Shown here: positions 35,158-43,054 of the stretch, in pieces | Layout of the letters: every line of letters starts with the position of its first letter | Position numbering within the stretch: the stretch's first letter is position 1 | Source of the DNA: Actinoplanes oblitus | Lineage (GTDB): Bacteria; Actinomycetota; Actinomycetes; Mycobacteriales; Micromonosporaceae | Assembly: GCF_030252345.1 (NCBI RefSeq) | Contig: NZ_CP126980.1 | Location: 8,937,501-9,001,500 of the forward strand | Length of the DNA stretch: 64,000 nt | Reading direction: 5' to 3' | Made by a program: the position numbers and the translations under genes | Notes under the pieces: model-generated | Told to the model about the DNA's origin: nothing | The model's input: only the letters and a program-made list of their open reading frames with translations | Databases searched by the model: none

Positions 35158-37053
35158 ATGACGACCACTACCGAACGCCATCTGTACGACGTCGTGGTGA
35201 TCGGCGCCGGCGGTGCCGGGCTGCGCGCCGCGATCGAGGCGCGACTGGCCGGCAAGCGGACCGCGATCATCTCCAAGTCGCTGTTCGGCAAGGCGCACAC
35301 GGTGATGGCCGAGGGCGGCGCCGCGGCCGCGATGGGGAACGTGAACAGCCGGGACAACTGGATGGTGCACTTCCGGGACACCATGCGCGGCGGCAAGTTC
35401 CTGAACAACTTCCGGATGGCCGAGCTGCACGCCAAGGAGGCCCCGGAGCGGATCTGGGAGCTGGAGACGTACGGCGCGCTCTTCGACCGGACGAAAGACG
35501 GCAAGATCTCGCAGCGCAACTTCGGCGGGCACGAGTACCCGCGGCTGGCGCACGTCGGCGACCGCACCGGCCTGGAGCTGATCCGCACCCTGCAGCAGAA
35601 GATCGTCTCGCTGCAGCAGGAGGACTACGCCGAGACCGGCAGCTACGAGTCGCGGATCCGGGTCTTCCAGGAGACCACGATCACCGAGCTGCTGCTCGAC
35701 GGCGACCGGGTGGCCGGCGCGTTCGGCTACTACCGGGACTCCGGCGAGTTCCTGCTCTTCGAGGCGCCCGCGGTGGTGCTCGCCACCGGTGGCGTCGGCC
35801 GCAGCTACAAGGTCACCTCGAACTCCTGGGAGTACACCGGCGACGGCCACGCGCTCGCGCTCCGCTCCGGCGCCACCCTGATCAACATGGAGTTCCTCCA
35901 GTTCCACCCGACCGGCATGGTCTGGCCGCCCAGCGTGAAAGGCATCCTGGTCACCGAGTCGGTCCGCGGCGACGGCGGCGTTCTGCGCAACTCCGAGGGC
36001 AAGCGGTTCATGTTCGACTACGTCCCCGACGTCTTCCGCAAGCAGTACGCGGAGACCGAGGAGGAGGCGGACCGCTGGTACACCGATCCGGACAACAACC
36101 GCCGCCCACCCGAGCTGCTGCCCCGCGACGAGGTGGCCCGCGCGATCAACAACGAGGTCAAGGCGGGTCGCGGCAGCCCGGCCGGCGGCGTCTTCCTGGA
36201 CGTCTCCACCCGGCTCCCGGCCGAGCAGATCATCAAGCGGCTCCCGTCGATGCACCACCAGTTCAAGGAGCTGGCCGACGTCGACATCACCAAGGAGCCG
36301 ATGGAGGTCGGGCCGACCTGCCACTACGTGATGGGCGGAGTGGAGGTCGACCCGGACACCGGTGCCGCGGCCGGCTCGGTGCTGGGCCTGTTCGCCGCGG
36401 GCGAGGTGTCCGGCGGCATGCACGGCTCCAACCGGCTGGGCGGCAACTCCCTCTCCGACCTGCTGGTCTTCGGCAAGCGCGCCGGTGAGCACGCCGCCGC
36501 CTACGTCGACACGCTGCCCCGGCGGCCCAAGGTCAGCCGGGTCGACGTGGCCGCCGCCATCGAGGTGGCGCTCGCCCCGCTGGTCCGGGCGCAGGGCGAG
36601 AACCCGTACACCTTGCAGCAGGACCTGCAGGCGGTGATGGGCGACCTGGTCGGCATCATCCGCCGGGAGGGCGAGCTCAGCGACGCGCTGAAGAGGCTGG
36701 CCGATCTGCGGCTGCGGGTGGCGAACGTCGCGGTCGGCGGTGGCCGGCGCTACAACCCGGGCTGGCACCTGGCCCTGGACCTGCGCAACATGCTGGTCGT
36801 CTCGGAGTGCACGGCGAAAGCCGCGCTGGAGCGGGAGGAGTCGCGCGGCGGGCACACCCGGGAGGACTTCCCGCGGATGAGTCCGGAGTGGCGGCGGCTC
36901 AACCTGGTCTGCTCGCTCGACGAGGCCGGCGGGGTGCACCTGGAGCGCAAGCCGGTGCCCACCATGCGATCCGAGCTGCTCGCCCTCTTCGACCGCAGCG
37001 AGCTGGCCAAATACCTGACCACAGAGGAATTGACAGGGCTGGGGGAAGAGTGA
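35158..37053 (+). CDS. sdhA: Succinate dehydrogenase flavoprotein subunit
   Basis: A 631-residue FAD-binding catalytic subunit oxidising succinate to fumarate. The dinucleotide fold VVIGAGGAGLRAA, the FAD-histidine region FGKAHTVMAEGGAAAA, the substrate-site LQFHPTG and the TCHYVMGG block are all present, and HGSNRLGGNSLSDLLVFG is the conserved C-terminal motif. The stop overlaps the sdhB start as GTGA. The SDH flavoprotein has a longer than average N-terminal insert, as in Sdh1 of mycobacteria. Confidence 0.94.
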   Translation: MTTTTERHLYDVVVIGAGGAGLRAAIEARLAGKRTAIISKSLFGKAHTVMAEGGAAAAMGNVNSRDNWMVHFRDTMRGGKFLNNFRMAELHAKEAPERIWELETYGALFDRTKDGKISQRNFGGHEYPRLAHVGDRTGLELIRTLQQKIVSLQQEDYAETGSYESRIRVFQETTITELLLDGDRVAGAFGYYRDSGEFLLFEAPAVVLATGGVGRSYKVTSNSWEYTGDGHALALRSGATLINMEFLQFHPTGMVWPPSVKGILVTESVRGDGGVLRNSEGKRFMFDYVPDVFRKQYAETEEEADRWYTDPDNNRRPPELLPRDEVARAINNEVKAGRGSPAGGVFLDVSTRLPAEQIIKRLPSMHHQFKELADVDITKEPMEVGPTCHYVMGGVEVDPDTGAAAGSVLGLFAAGEVSGGMHGSNRLGGNSLSDLLVFGKRAGEHAAAYVDTLPRRPKVSRVDVAAAIEVALAPLVRAQGENPYTLQQDLQAVMGDLVGIIRREGELSDALKRLADLRLRVANVAVGGGRRYNPGWHLALDLRNMLVVSECTAKAALEREESRGGHTREDFPRMSPEWRRLNLVCSLDEAGGVHLERKPVPTMRSELLALFDRSELAKYLTTEELTGLGEE

Positions 37054-38078
37054 AACGCCACTTTCGTGTCTGGCGGGGCGACTCGTCCGGCGGCTCCCTG
37101 GAGGATTTCGACGTCGAGGTGAACGACGGCGAGGTCGTCCTGGACATCATCCACCGGTTGCAGGCCACCCAGGCGCCCGACCTGGCCTGCCGGTGGAACT
37201 GCAAGGCCGGCAAGTGCGGCTCCTGCTCGATGGAGATCAACGGCATGCCCCGGCTCGGCTGCATGACCCGGATGTCCACGTTCACCGCCGACGAGACGAT
37301 CACGGTCACCCCGTTGCGCACCTTCCCGGTGATCCGCGACCTGGTCACCGACGTCTCCTTCAACTACCAGAAAGCGCGCGAGACGCCGGCCTTCGCCCCG
37401 CCGGCCGGGGTCGCCCCCGGGCAGTACCGGATGCAGCAGATCGATGTGGAGCGCAGCCAGGAGTTCCGCAAGTGCATCGAGTGCTACCTCTGCCAGAACA
37501 CCTGCCACGTGGTGCGCGATCACGAGGAGAACAAGGAGGCGTTCTCCGGGCCGCGCTTCTTCATCCGCGCCGCCGAGCTGGACATGCACCCGCTCGACGA
37601 CCGCACCGACCGCAAGCAGTACGCCCAGCAGAGCCAGGGCCTCGGCTTCTGCAACATCACCAAGTGCTGCACCGAGGTCTGCCCGGAACACATCAAGATC
37701 ACCGATAACGCCATCATCCCGATGAAGGAGCGCGTCGTGGATCGCCGGTACGACCCCCTGGTCCGACTCGGCCGCAAGATCTTCCGCCGCGACCAGCTGG
37801 AGAGCGCCCAGCCGGAGAGCATGGCCCCGTCCACCAGCGAGGGCGTGTCCGGCGTCGGGTCGGGCATGACCTACACCAGCGCCCGCCTCCCGGAGGGCCC
37901 ACCGGTCGGCCCGGACGGCCGCCTCGACATCGCCGAACTGGCGGCGCCGCTGCAGGGCGGCCTCTCGCCCTACGGCGAGGACATGGACTTCCCGCTGCCC
38001 CCGGAGCGGGTCGCCTACCACCACCCCGAGGCCGATCCGTCGGTGCCGCCCGCCGGCGAGGTCCCGGACCGGCGCTGA
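37050..38078 (+). CDS. sdhB: Succinate dehydrogenase iron-sulfur subunit with extended C-terminus
   Basis: A 342-residue iron-sulfur subunit. The [2Fe-2S] site has cysteines 47, 51, 56, 59 and 71 in the region CRWNCKAGKCGSC to LGCM; the second domain has CIECYLCQNTC and CNITKCCTEVCPEH for the [4Fe-4S] and [3Fe-4S] clusters. The first 245 residues match the usual family length. A further 95 or so residues (from about DQLESAQPES) are proline- and acid-rich with no cysteines. The GTG at 37050 overlaps the sdhA stop. The Fe-S part is a normal electron wire from FAD to quinone. Confidence 0.92.
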   Translation: MKRHFRVWRGDSSGGSLEDFDVEVNDGEVVLDIIHRLQATQAPDLACRWNCKAGKCGSCSMEINGMPRLGCMTRMSTFTADETITVTPLRTFPVIRDLVTDVSFNYQKARETPAFAPPAGVAPGQYRMQQIDVERSQEFRKCIECYLCQNTCHVVRDHEENKEAFSGPRFFIRAAELDMHPLDDRTDRKQYAQQSQGLGFCNITKCCTEVCPEHIKITDNAIIPMKERVVDRRYDPLVRLGRKIFRRDQLESAQPESMAPSTSEGVSGVGSGMTYTSARLPEGPPVGPDGRLDIAELAAPLQGGLSPYGEDMDFPLPPERVAYHHPEADPSVPPAGEVPDRR

Positions 38079-38177
38079 GCCTGCTCACGGCCGGGTCCCG
38101 GGTGCGAGGCGAGGCCCACCGTGTGGCCGGGTCACGCCGCTTCGCCCGGATGCCGGCACGCGGCCTAGGGTCGGTGC

Positions 38178-38756
38178 ATGCCGTCGCTCGTCACGCCCGC
38201 CCTGGCCGCTGGGACGCTGGCCGCCACCGCGCAGCCGGAGATCGCCGGGGACGGGGTGCTGCTGCGGCCCTGGCGGGAACCGGACCGGGCGGCGGTCGTC
38301 GCCGGGTACGCGGATCCGGCGATCCAGCGCTGGCACTGCCGGACCATGACCGAGGACGAGGCGGCGGCCTGGATCGCCGGGTGGCCACACCGCTGGCGGG
38401 ACGAGACGGGCGCCGGTTGGGCCGTGGTGGACACCCGCGCGGCGGGCCGGGTCGCCGGGCAGATCAGCTTCCGGCGGATCGATCTCGGCGAGGCGGCTGC
38501 CGAGCTGTCCTATTGGGTGCTCCCTGAGTTCCGCGGCCGGCAGCTCGCACCGCGGGCACTGGCGGCGCTGACCGGCTGGGCGTTCACCGATCTGGGCCTG
38601 TACCGGCTGGAACTGAACCACTCGACAGCCAACACCGCGTCCTGCCGGGTCGCCGCCCGGGCGGGTTATCCGGCCGAGGGCACGAAGCGCGGCGAGGCTC
38701 GCCACGCCGACGGCTGGCACGACATGCACCAGCACGCCCGGCTCGCCGTCGATTGA
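38178..38756 (+). CDS. GNAT-family N-acetyltransferase (RimJ/RimL-like)
   Basis: A 192-residue acetyltransferase. DGVLLRPWREPDRAAV opens the RimJ/RimL-type domain, and SYWVLPEFRGRQLAPRALAALTGWAF with RLELNHSTANTASCRVAARAGY is the acetyl-CoA binding core. ATG 38178 is used; the first 25 residues are family-variable. It is probably monocistronic, 99 bases after sdhB. The target could be a protein N-terminus or a small amine. Confidence 0.85.
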   Translation: MPSLVTPALAAGTLAATAQPEIAGDGVLLRPWREPDRAAVVAGYADPAIQRWHCRTMTEDEAAAWIAGWPHRWRDETGAGWAVVDTRAAGRVAGQISFRRIDLGEAAAELSYWVLPEFRGRQLAPRALAALTGWAFTDLGLYRLELNHSTANTASCRVAARAGYPAEGTKRGEARHADGWHDMHQHARLAVD

Positions 38757-38812
38757 CGCGGAGTCGCACGGCCCGGCCGCGCAGACTCGAACATCAGTAC
38801 TAGAATCGCGGG

Positions 38813-39445
38813 ATGAGCAGCGCCTATCAGCCTTCGATGCTCGACCTGATGGCCGGCCCGGTGCCGGCGCCGGCGTCGCTGTCCGGGCTGACCCGGCACC
38901 GGCTCACCGCCGGGGCCTGGGTGGATCTGCTGCCCGGGTGGCTGCGCGGTTCGGACGCGGTGTTCGAGACGCTGCTCGGCATCGACTGGCGTGCCGAGCG
39001 GCGGAAGATGTATGACGACGTGGTCGACGTGCCCCGGCTGCTGCGCTGGTACCGGGAGGGTGAGCCGCTGCCCCACCCGGCACTGACCGAGGCGCGCGAC
39101 GCGCTGAACGCGCACTACGCCGAGGAGCTCGGCGAGCAGTTCGTCACCGCCGGGATGTGCCTCTATCGGGACGGGCGGGACAGCGTGGCGTGGCACGGGG
39201 ACACGATCGGGCGGTCGGCCACCGAGGACACCATGGTGGCGATCGTGTCGGTCGGCTCACCACGCCATCTGGTGCTGCGGCCGCGGGCGGGTGGGCACGA
39301 GACGGTGCGCTTCCCGCTCGGGCACGGGGATCTGATCGTGATGGGCGGGTCGTGCCAGCGGACCTGGGAGCACGCCGTGCCCAAGACGGCCCGGGCGGTG
39401 GGGCCGCGGGTGAGCGTGCAGTTCCGCCCGCGCGGCGTGGCGTGA
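38813..39445 (+). CDS. AlkB-like Fe(II)/2-oxoglutarate dioxygenase
   Basis: A 210-residue AlkB-family protein, expected to reverse N-alkylation of DNA or RNA bases by oxidation. Iron ligands are WHGD (His, Asp) and the distal histidine in WEHAVPKT; the 2-oxoglutarate arginines lie in RVSVQFR near the end. The nucleotide-recognition lid region is in the first 90 residues. It resembles the shorter bacterial AlkB class. The last 24 bases are copied twice downstream in the tandem repeat at 39422-39558. There is no ada-like gene nearby. Confidence 0.88.
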   Translation: MSSAYQPSMLDLMAGPVPAPASLSGLTRHRLTAGAWVDLLPGWLRGSDAVFETLLGIDWRAERRKMYDDVVDVPRLLRWYREGEPLPHPALTEARDALNAHYAEELGEQFVTAGMCLYRDGRDSVAWHGDTIGRSATEDTMVAIVSVGSPRHLVLRPRAGGHETVRFPLGHGDLIVMGGSCQRTWEHAVPKTARAVGPRVSVQFRPRGVA

Positions 39446-39558
39446 GCGGCCACGGGTGAGTGCGCGGGTTCCGCCCGCGCGGCGCGGCGTGAGCGGCCAC
39501 GGGTGAGTGCGCGATTCAGCCCGCGGCGTGGCGTGAACGGGCGCGGGTGAGTGCGCGA
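39422..39558. repeat. Tandem repeat built from the 3' end of the AlkB-like gene
   Basis: Three consecutive units of 47, 46 and 44 bases (39422-39468, 39469-39514, 39515-39558), each beginning TTCCGCCCGCG or TTCAGCCCGCG and ending GGGTGAGTGCGCG. The first unit holds the last codons and stop of the AlkB-like gene; the other two lie in the 148-base gap before the DUF4328 gene. Confidence 0.8.
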
Positions 39559-39593
39559 TTCCGTGGAGTGGGTGGCCGCGTGCCGGTGCGCTG

Positions 39594-40505
39594 TCAGAAC
39601 GGCGAGGGCTGGACCAGCCGCTCCTGATCGGCGGTGATGCGGCGGACCAGGAGGATGGCGGCGACCGCGGCGACCGGGGTGCTGATGAGCGACAGCGCGT
39701 GCGCGTCGCCGGACCGGGTGACGTCGCCGTGGTAACTGTCCAGCAGGATGTCGAGCGTCCAGGCGACCGCCCAGACGGCGAAGAGGCCGGAGCCGTGGTC
39801 GCGGCTCTCCCGGTCGATCTCCCGGAAGACCAGCAGCGGGAGCACCAGGTTGGCGACCGGGATCAGCCAGGCGCCGACGGTCCAGCCGGGGCGCCACTTG
39901 AGCCGGTGACCGGTGTTCCAGAGGTTTGTCGAGGCACGGTGCAGCCAGCTCAGGAACGCCACGACGGTGAAGACGAAGACGCCGAGAACGCCCAGCGACA
40001 CGATGCCCAGGCCGTCGCCGTCGAGCAGGGCCCGGGACCGGGTCAGCGACTCCAGGACCAGCGAGCTGACCAGGCTCAGGCCCAGGCCGGTGGTGGCCAG
40101 GATCGCCGGGCCGCGCAGCGACCTGGCATGCCCCGGGGCGGGCGGATAGGCGTAGGGCGCGGGCGGGACGCCGGTGGCGGACGGGGGCAGGTAGGCGGAG
40201 ACCGGCGCCGGGTAGACCGGCCGTGCCGGCGCCGGGGCGGGATAAGCGGGCGGCGCGGGTGCCGCGGCCGGCGCGGGATAAACGGGCGGCGCGGCCGGCG
40301 CGGGATAAACGGGCGGCGCAGCCGACGCGGGGTGAACGGGCGGCGCGGCCGACGCGGGGTGAACGGGCGGCGCCGTCGGATCGGTGTAGGCCGGCGGCGG
40401 GTAGGGCGACGGCGGGGACCAGATCTCGGTGGAGGCCTCGGCGGACCACGGATCGACGGCCGGCGGCGGGTCGTCCGGGACGGGCGGGGGCTGCTGGGCG
40501 CTCAT
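39594..40505 (-). CDS. DUF4328 membrane protein with proline-rich repeat tail
   Basis: A 303-residue protein. The N-terminal 115 or so residues are proline/alanine/tyrosine-rich and contain four near-identical 9-residue repeats of the form AAPPVYPAP (27-bp units at 40270-40377). Then come four hydrophobic helices, with FLSWLHRASTNLWNTG and LKWRPGWTVGAWLIPVANLVLP, the DUF4328 signature. The ATG at 40505 is chosen because the longer upstream frame crosses the control region of the divergent operon. The family is widespread in actinobacteria; its function is unknown. Confidence 0.82.
   Translation of the reverse strand: MSAQQPPPVPDDPPPAVDPWSAEASTEIWSPPSPYPPPAYTDPTAPPVHPASAAPPVHPASAAPPVYPAPAAPPVYPAPAAAPAPPAYPAPAPARPVYPAPVSAYLPPSATGVPPAPYAYPPAPGHARSLRGPAILATTGLGLSLVSSLVLESLTRSRALLDGDGLGIVSLGVLGVFVFTVVAFLSWLHRASTNLWNTGHRLKWRPGWTVGAWLIPVANLVLPLLVFREIDRESRDHGSGLFAVWAVAWTLDILLDSYHGDVTRSGDAHALSLISTPVAAVAAILLVRRITADQERLVQPSPF
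40270..40377. repeat. 27-bp in-frame tandem repeat inside the DUF4328 gene
   Basis: Four units (40270-40296, 40297-40323, 40324-40350, 40351-40377), the first two beginning GGCGCGGGATAAACGGGCGG. They encode 9-residue proline-rich repeats, so length change would keep the frame. Confidence 0.75.
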
Positions 40506-40640
40506 CGGTCTCCTCGCGGGTCGATGGACTCCCGCAGGGTATCCGGACCGGACAACGCCGCGCGCGCGGGCGTTTTCGCTGATCACGCATGGGATAGCGG
40601 ACGTAACGGTCGCGTCAGGTAACGGAGACGTTGCGAGTAG

Positions 40641-40678
40641 TTGACGCGTCCGATCAGAAAGTTACACTCCTAGTGTAA
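40641..40678 (+). promoter_or_regulatory. Operon promoter with operator palindrome over the -10
   Basis: TTGACG at 40641-40646 and TACACT at 40663-40668 are spaced by 16 bases. The -10 lies inside the perfect palindrome TTACACT-CCT-AGTGTAA (40662-40678). The first gene starts at 40732, leaving a leader of about 55 bases. The layout fits repression by a TetR-type protein, such as the one encoded by the last gene of the operon (49055); the pairing is inference. Confidence 0.6.
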
Positions 40679-40731
40679 ATAGTTGACCATCACGCTCCAC
40701 TGTGGACCTCTGCTGTCCAGACGAGGTGGCC

Positions 40732-41448
40732 ATGTCGACGGAATCCCCTGCTCATGAGCTCGCGCTCGACCACATAACGGTTCGCTTCGGCGGCCTTACC
40801 GCACTCGACGACGTCTGTCTGCGGGTGCCCGCCGGACGGATCGTCGGGGTGATCGGGCCGAACGGCGCCGGCAAGACCACCCTCTTCAACGTGATCTGCG
40901 GTTTCGTCACGCCGACCACCGGGGCGCTCACCCTGGACGGCCGGGCCTGGCGGCCGCGACCGCACCACCTCAACCGGCTCGGCATCGCCCGCACCCTGCA
41001 GGGCGTCGGCCAGTTCGCCGGCCTCACCGTGCTGGAGAACGTGCAGGTCGGCATCCGGGCCGGCCGGGAGCGGCAGTCCGAGCGGGACGCGCTCGCCGCC
41101 CTGCGGCGGTGCGGCGTCGACGAGTACGCGTACGCCCCGCCCGGCGCGCTGCCCTACGCGATCCGCAAGCGGGTCGAGCTGGCCCGCGCCCTGGCCGCCC
41201 GGCCACGGATCCTGATGCTCGACGAGCCGGCCGGCGGCCTGGACGCCGACGAGATCCAGTGGCTGGCCGGCCTGATCCGGGACGCCGGCACCACGGTCCT
41301 GCTGGTCGAGCACCACATGGATCTGGTCATGTCGGTCTGCGACGAGATCCTGGTGCTGGACTTCGGCAAACCGATCGCGCTCGGCTCCCCCGCCGAGATC
41401 AGCGCGGACGACAAGGTCACCGAGGCCTACCTGGGGGCGGCCGCATGA
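40732..41448 (+). CDS. Branched-chain-type ABC transporter ATPase, LivG-like
   Basis: A 238-residue ATPase. Walker A is GPNGAGKTT, Walker B ILMLDEPAGGLD and the H-loop LLVEHHMDLVM. The signature motif is degenerate: LPYAIRKRVELARAL instead of the LivG form LSYGQQ. ATG 40732 follows GAGGTGG. The LivF partner gene overlaps by four bases. It is the first gene of a ten-gene operon that continues to the TetR gene at 49633. The cargo is likely an organic acid rather than an amino acid, judging by the catabolic genes behind it; this is inference. Confidence 0.9.
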   Translation: MSTESPAHELALDHITVRFGGLTALDDVCLRVPAGRIVGVIGPNGAGKTTLFNVICGFVTPTTGALTLDGRAWRPRPHHLNRLGIARTLQGVGQFAGLTVLENVQVGIRAGRERQSERDALAALRRCGVDEYAYAPPGALPYAIRKRVELARALAARPRILMLDEPAGGLDADEIQWLAGLIRDAGTTVLLVEHHMDLVMSVCDEILVLDFGKPIALGSPAEISADDKVTEAYLGAAA

Positions 41449-42161
41449 GCGCGCTGCTCGAGGTGGACGACCTGACCGCGGGTTACGGCGCCGCACCGGT
41501 GCTGCACGACGTGCGGTTCAGCATCGAACCCGGTGAGATCATCGCGGTTCTCGGGGCGAACGGGGCCGGCAAGACCACCCTGCTGCGCACCCTGTCCGGC
41601 CTGGTCCGGCCGACCCGGGGCAGCGTCGTCTTCGACGGCGAGGACCTGCGCGGCGTACGCGTCGAGCACCTGGTCCGCCGCGGCATCGCGCACGTGCCGG
41701 AGGGCCGCGGCGTGGTCACCGAGCTGACCGTCGACGAGAACCTGCGGCTCGGCGGGCTGTGGCGGCGCGACCGCGGGGACGCGGCGCGCGCCCTGGACGA
41801 GGTCTACGACCTCTTCCCGGCGCTGGCACAACGACGTGCCAGCGCCGGGCACCAGCTCTCCGGCGGCGAGCGGCAGATGCTCGCGCTGGGGCGGGCGCTG
41901 ATCGGCCGTCCCCGGCTGCTGCTGCTCGACGAGCCGTCGCTGGGCCTGGCCCCGAAAATCACCGCACAGATCCTGTCCCTCCTGCGCGACCTGCGGGAAC
42001 GCACCGGGCTGGCGGTGCTGCTGGTCGAGCAGAACGTGCGCAGCGCGCTGTCCGTCGCGGACGAGGGCATCGTGCTGGCGCTCGGCCGGGTGGTGACCCG
42101 CAACAACGCGGTCGAGCTGCGCGACGACGCCGATCTGCGGCACGCCTACCTCGGCTTCTGA
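41445..42161 (+). CDS. Branched-chain-type ABC transporter ATPase, LivF-like
   Basis: A 238-residue ATPase with all motifs intact: GANGAGKTT, the Q-loop, the signature LSGGERQMLALGRAL, LLLLDEPSLGLAP and the H-loop region LLVEQN (LivF-type, with Q in place of H). IAHVPEGRGVV is a LivF hallmark. It starts at ATG 41445, overlapping the LivG-like gene. It pairs with the LivG-like ATPase to drive LivH/LivM. Confidence 0.92.
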   Translation: MSALLEVDDLTAGYGAAPVLHDVRFSIEPGEIIAVLGANGAGKTTLLRTLSGLVRPTRGSVVFDGEDLRGVRVEHLVRRGIAHVPEGRGVVTELTVDENLRLGGLWRRDRGDAARALDEVYDLFPALAQRRASAGHQLSGGERQMLALGRALIGRPRLLLLDEPSLGLAPKITAQILSLLRDLRERTGLAVLLVEQNVRSALSVADEGIVLALGRVVTRNNAVELRDDADLRHAYLGF

Positions 42162-42175
42162 GAGAGCGGGTTCCG

Positions 42176-43054
42176 ATGGACAGATTCGTTTACCTGACCT
42201 TCGACGGGCTCAGCCGGGGCGCGGTCTACGCCGCATTCGCGCTGGCCCTGGTGCTGATCTGGCGGGCCGCCCGGATCGTCAACTTCGCACAGGGCGCGAT
42301 GGCCGTCGCCGCCGTCTACGTGGCGTACTCGGTGACCGGCGCGACCGGCTCCTACTGGCTCGGCTTCCTCGCCGCCATCGCGTTCGGTCTGCTGCTCGGC
42401 GTCGCCGTGGAGAAGACCGTGATGCGCTTCGTCGACCACTCCTCCCCGCTCAACGGCGTGGTGGTGGCGCTCGGCCTGGTCCTGATCGTGCAGGGCGTGC
42501 TCGGCATCGTCTACGGCAACGAGTACCGGCCGGTGGCGACGCCGTTCCGGCGGGACGCGTTCGAGGTCGGCGGCATCGCGCTGCTGAGCCGCTACGACGT
42601 CTTCGTCTTCGCCGCGGTGGGCACCGTGGTGGTCGCGCTCACGCTGCTGTTCACCCGGACGGCGGTGGGCCTGCGGATGCGGGCCGCCGCGTTCGCCCCG
42701 GACGTCTCGCGACTGCTCGGGGTGCCGGTCGGCGGGATGCTGACGCTGGGCTGGGCGCTGGCCGCCGCGGTCGGGTCGCTGGCCGGGATGCTGGTCGTCC
42801 CGACCGAGCTGGGACTGCACCCGACGGCGATGGACGTGGTCTTCGTGTCGGCGTTCACCGCGGCCGTGGTGGGTGGGCTGGACAGCCCGATCGGAGCGGT
42901 GACCGGCGGGCTGGTCGTCGGGCTGCTGCTCTCCTACGTCAGCGGCTACCTGGGCGCCACCGTCGCCCCGATGGCGGTACTGCTCCTGCTCGTGGTGGTG
43001 CTGCTCGGCCGGCCGGGCGGACTCTTCTCCAGTTCGAAGGCGAGGCTGGCGTGA
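42176..43054 (+). CDS. Branched-chain-type ABC transporter permease, LivH-like
   Basis: A 292-residue permease with about eight hydrophobic helices. LSRGAVYAAFALALVLIWRA and RIVNFAQGAMAVAAVYVAY at the N-terminus, and GVPVGGMLTLGWALAAAVGSLAGML near the coupling region, are LivH features (the GxxxxGxxxNFAQG pattern). ATG 42176 lies 14 bases after the LivF stop, behind GAGAGCGGG. The gene ends in an overlap with LivM. Confidence 0.9.
   Translation: MDRFVYLTFDGLSRGAVYAAFALALVLIWRAARIVNFAQGAMAVAAVYVAYSVTGATGSYWLGFLAAIAFGLLLGVAVEKTVMRFVDHSSPLNGVVVALGLVLIVQGVLGIVYGNEYRPVATPFRRDAFEVGGIALLSRYDVFVFAAVGTVVVALTLLFTRTAVGLRMRAAAFAPDVSRLLGVPVGGMLTLGWALAAAVGSLAGMLVVPTELGLHPTAMDVVFVSAFTAAVVGGLDSPIGAVTGGLVVGLLLSYVSGYLGATVAPMAVLLLLVVVLLGRPGGLFSSSKARLA

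Noticed and set aside
39163..40590. Minus-strand frame covering AlkB-like gene and the DUF4328 gene in another frame
   Set aside because: It is built from the tandem repeats and shadows of two supported genes.
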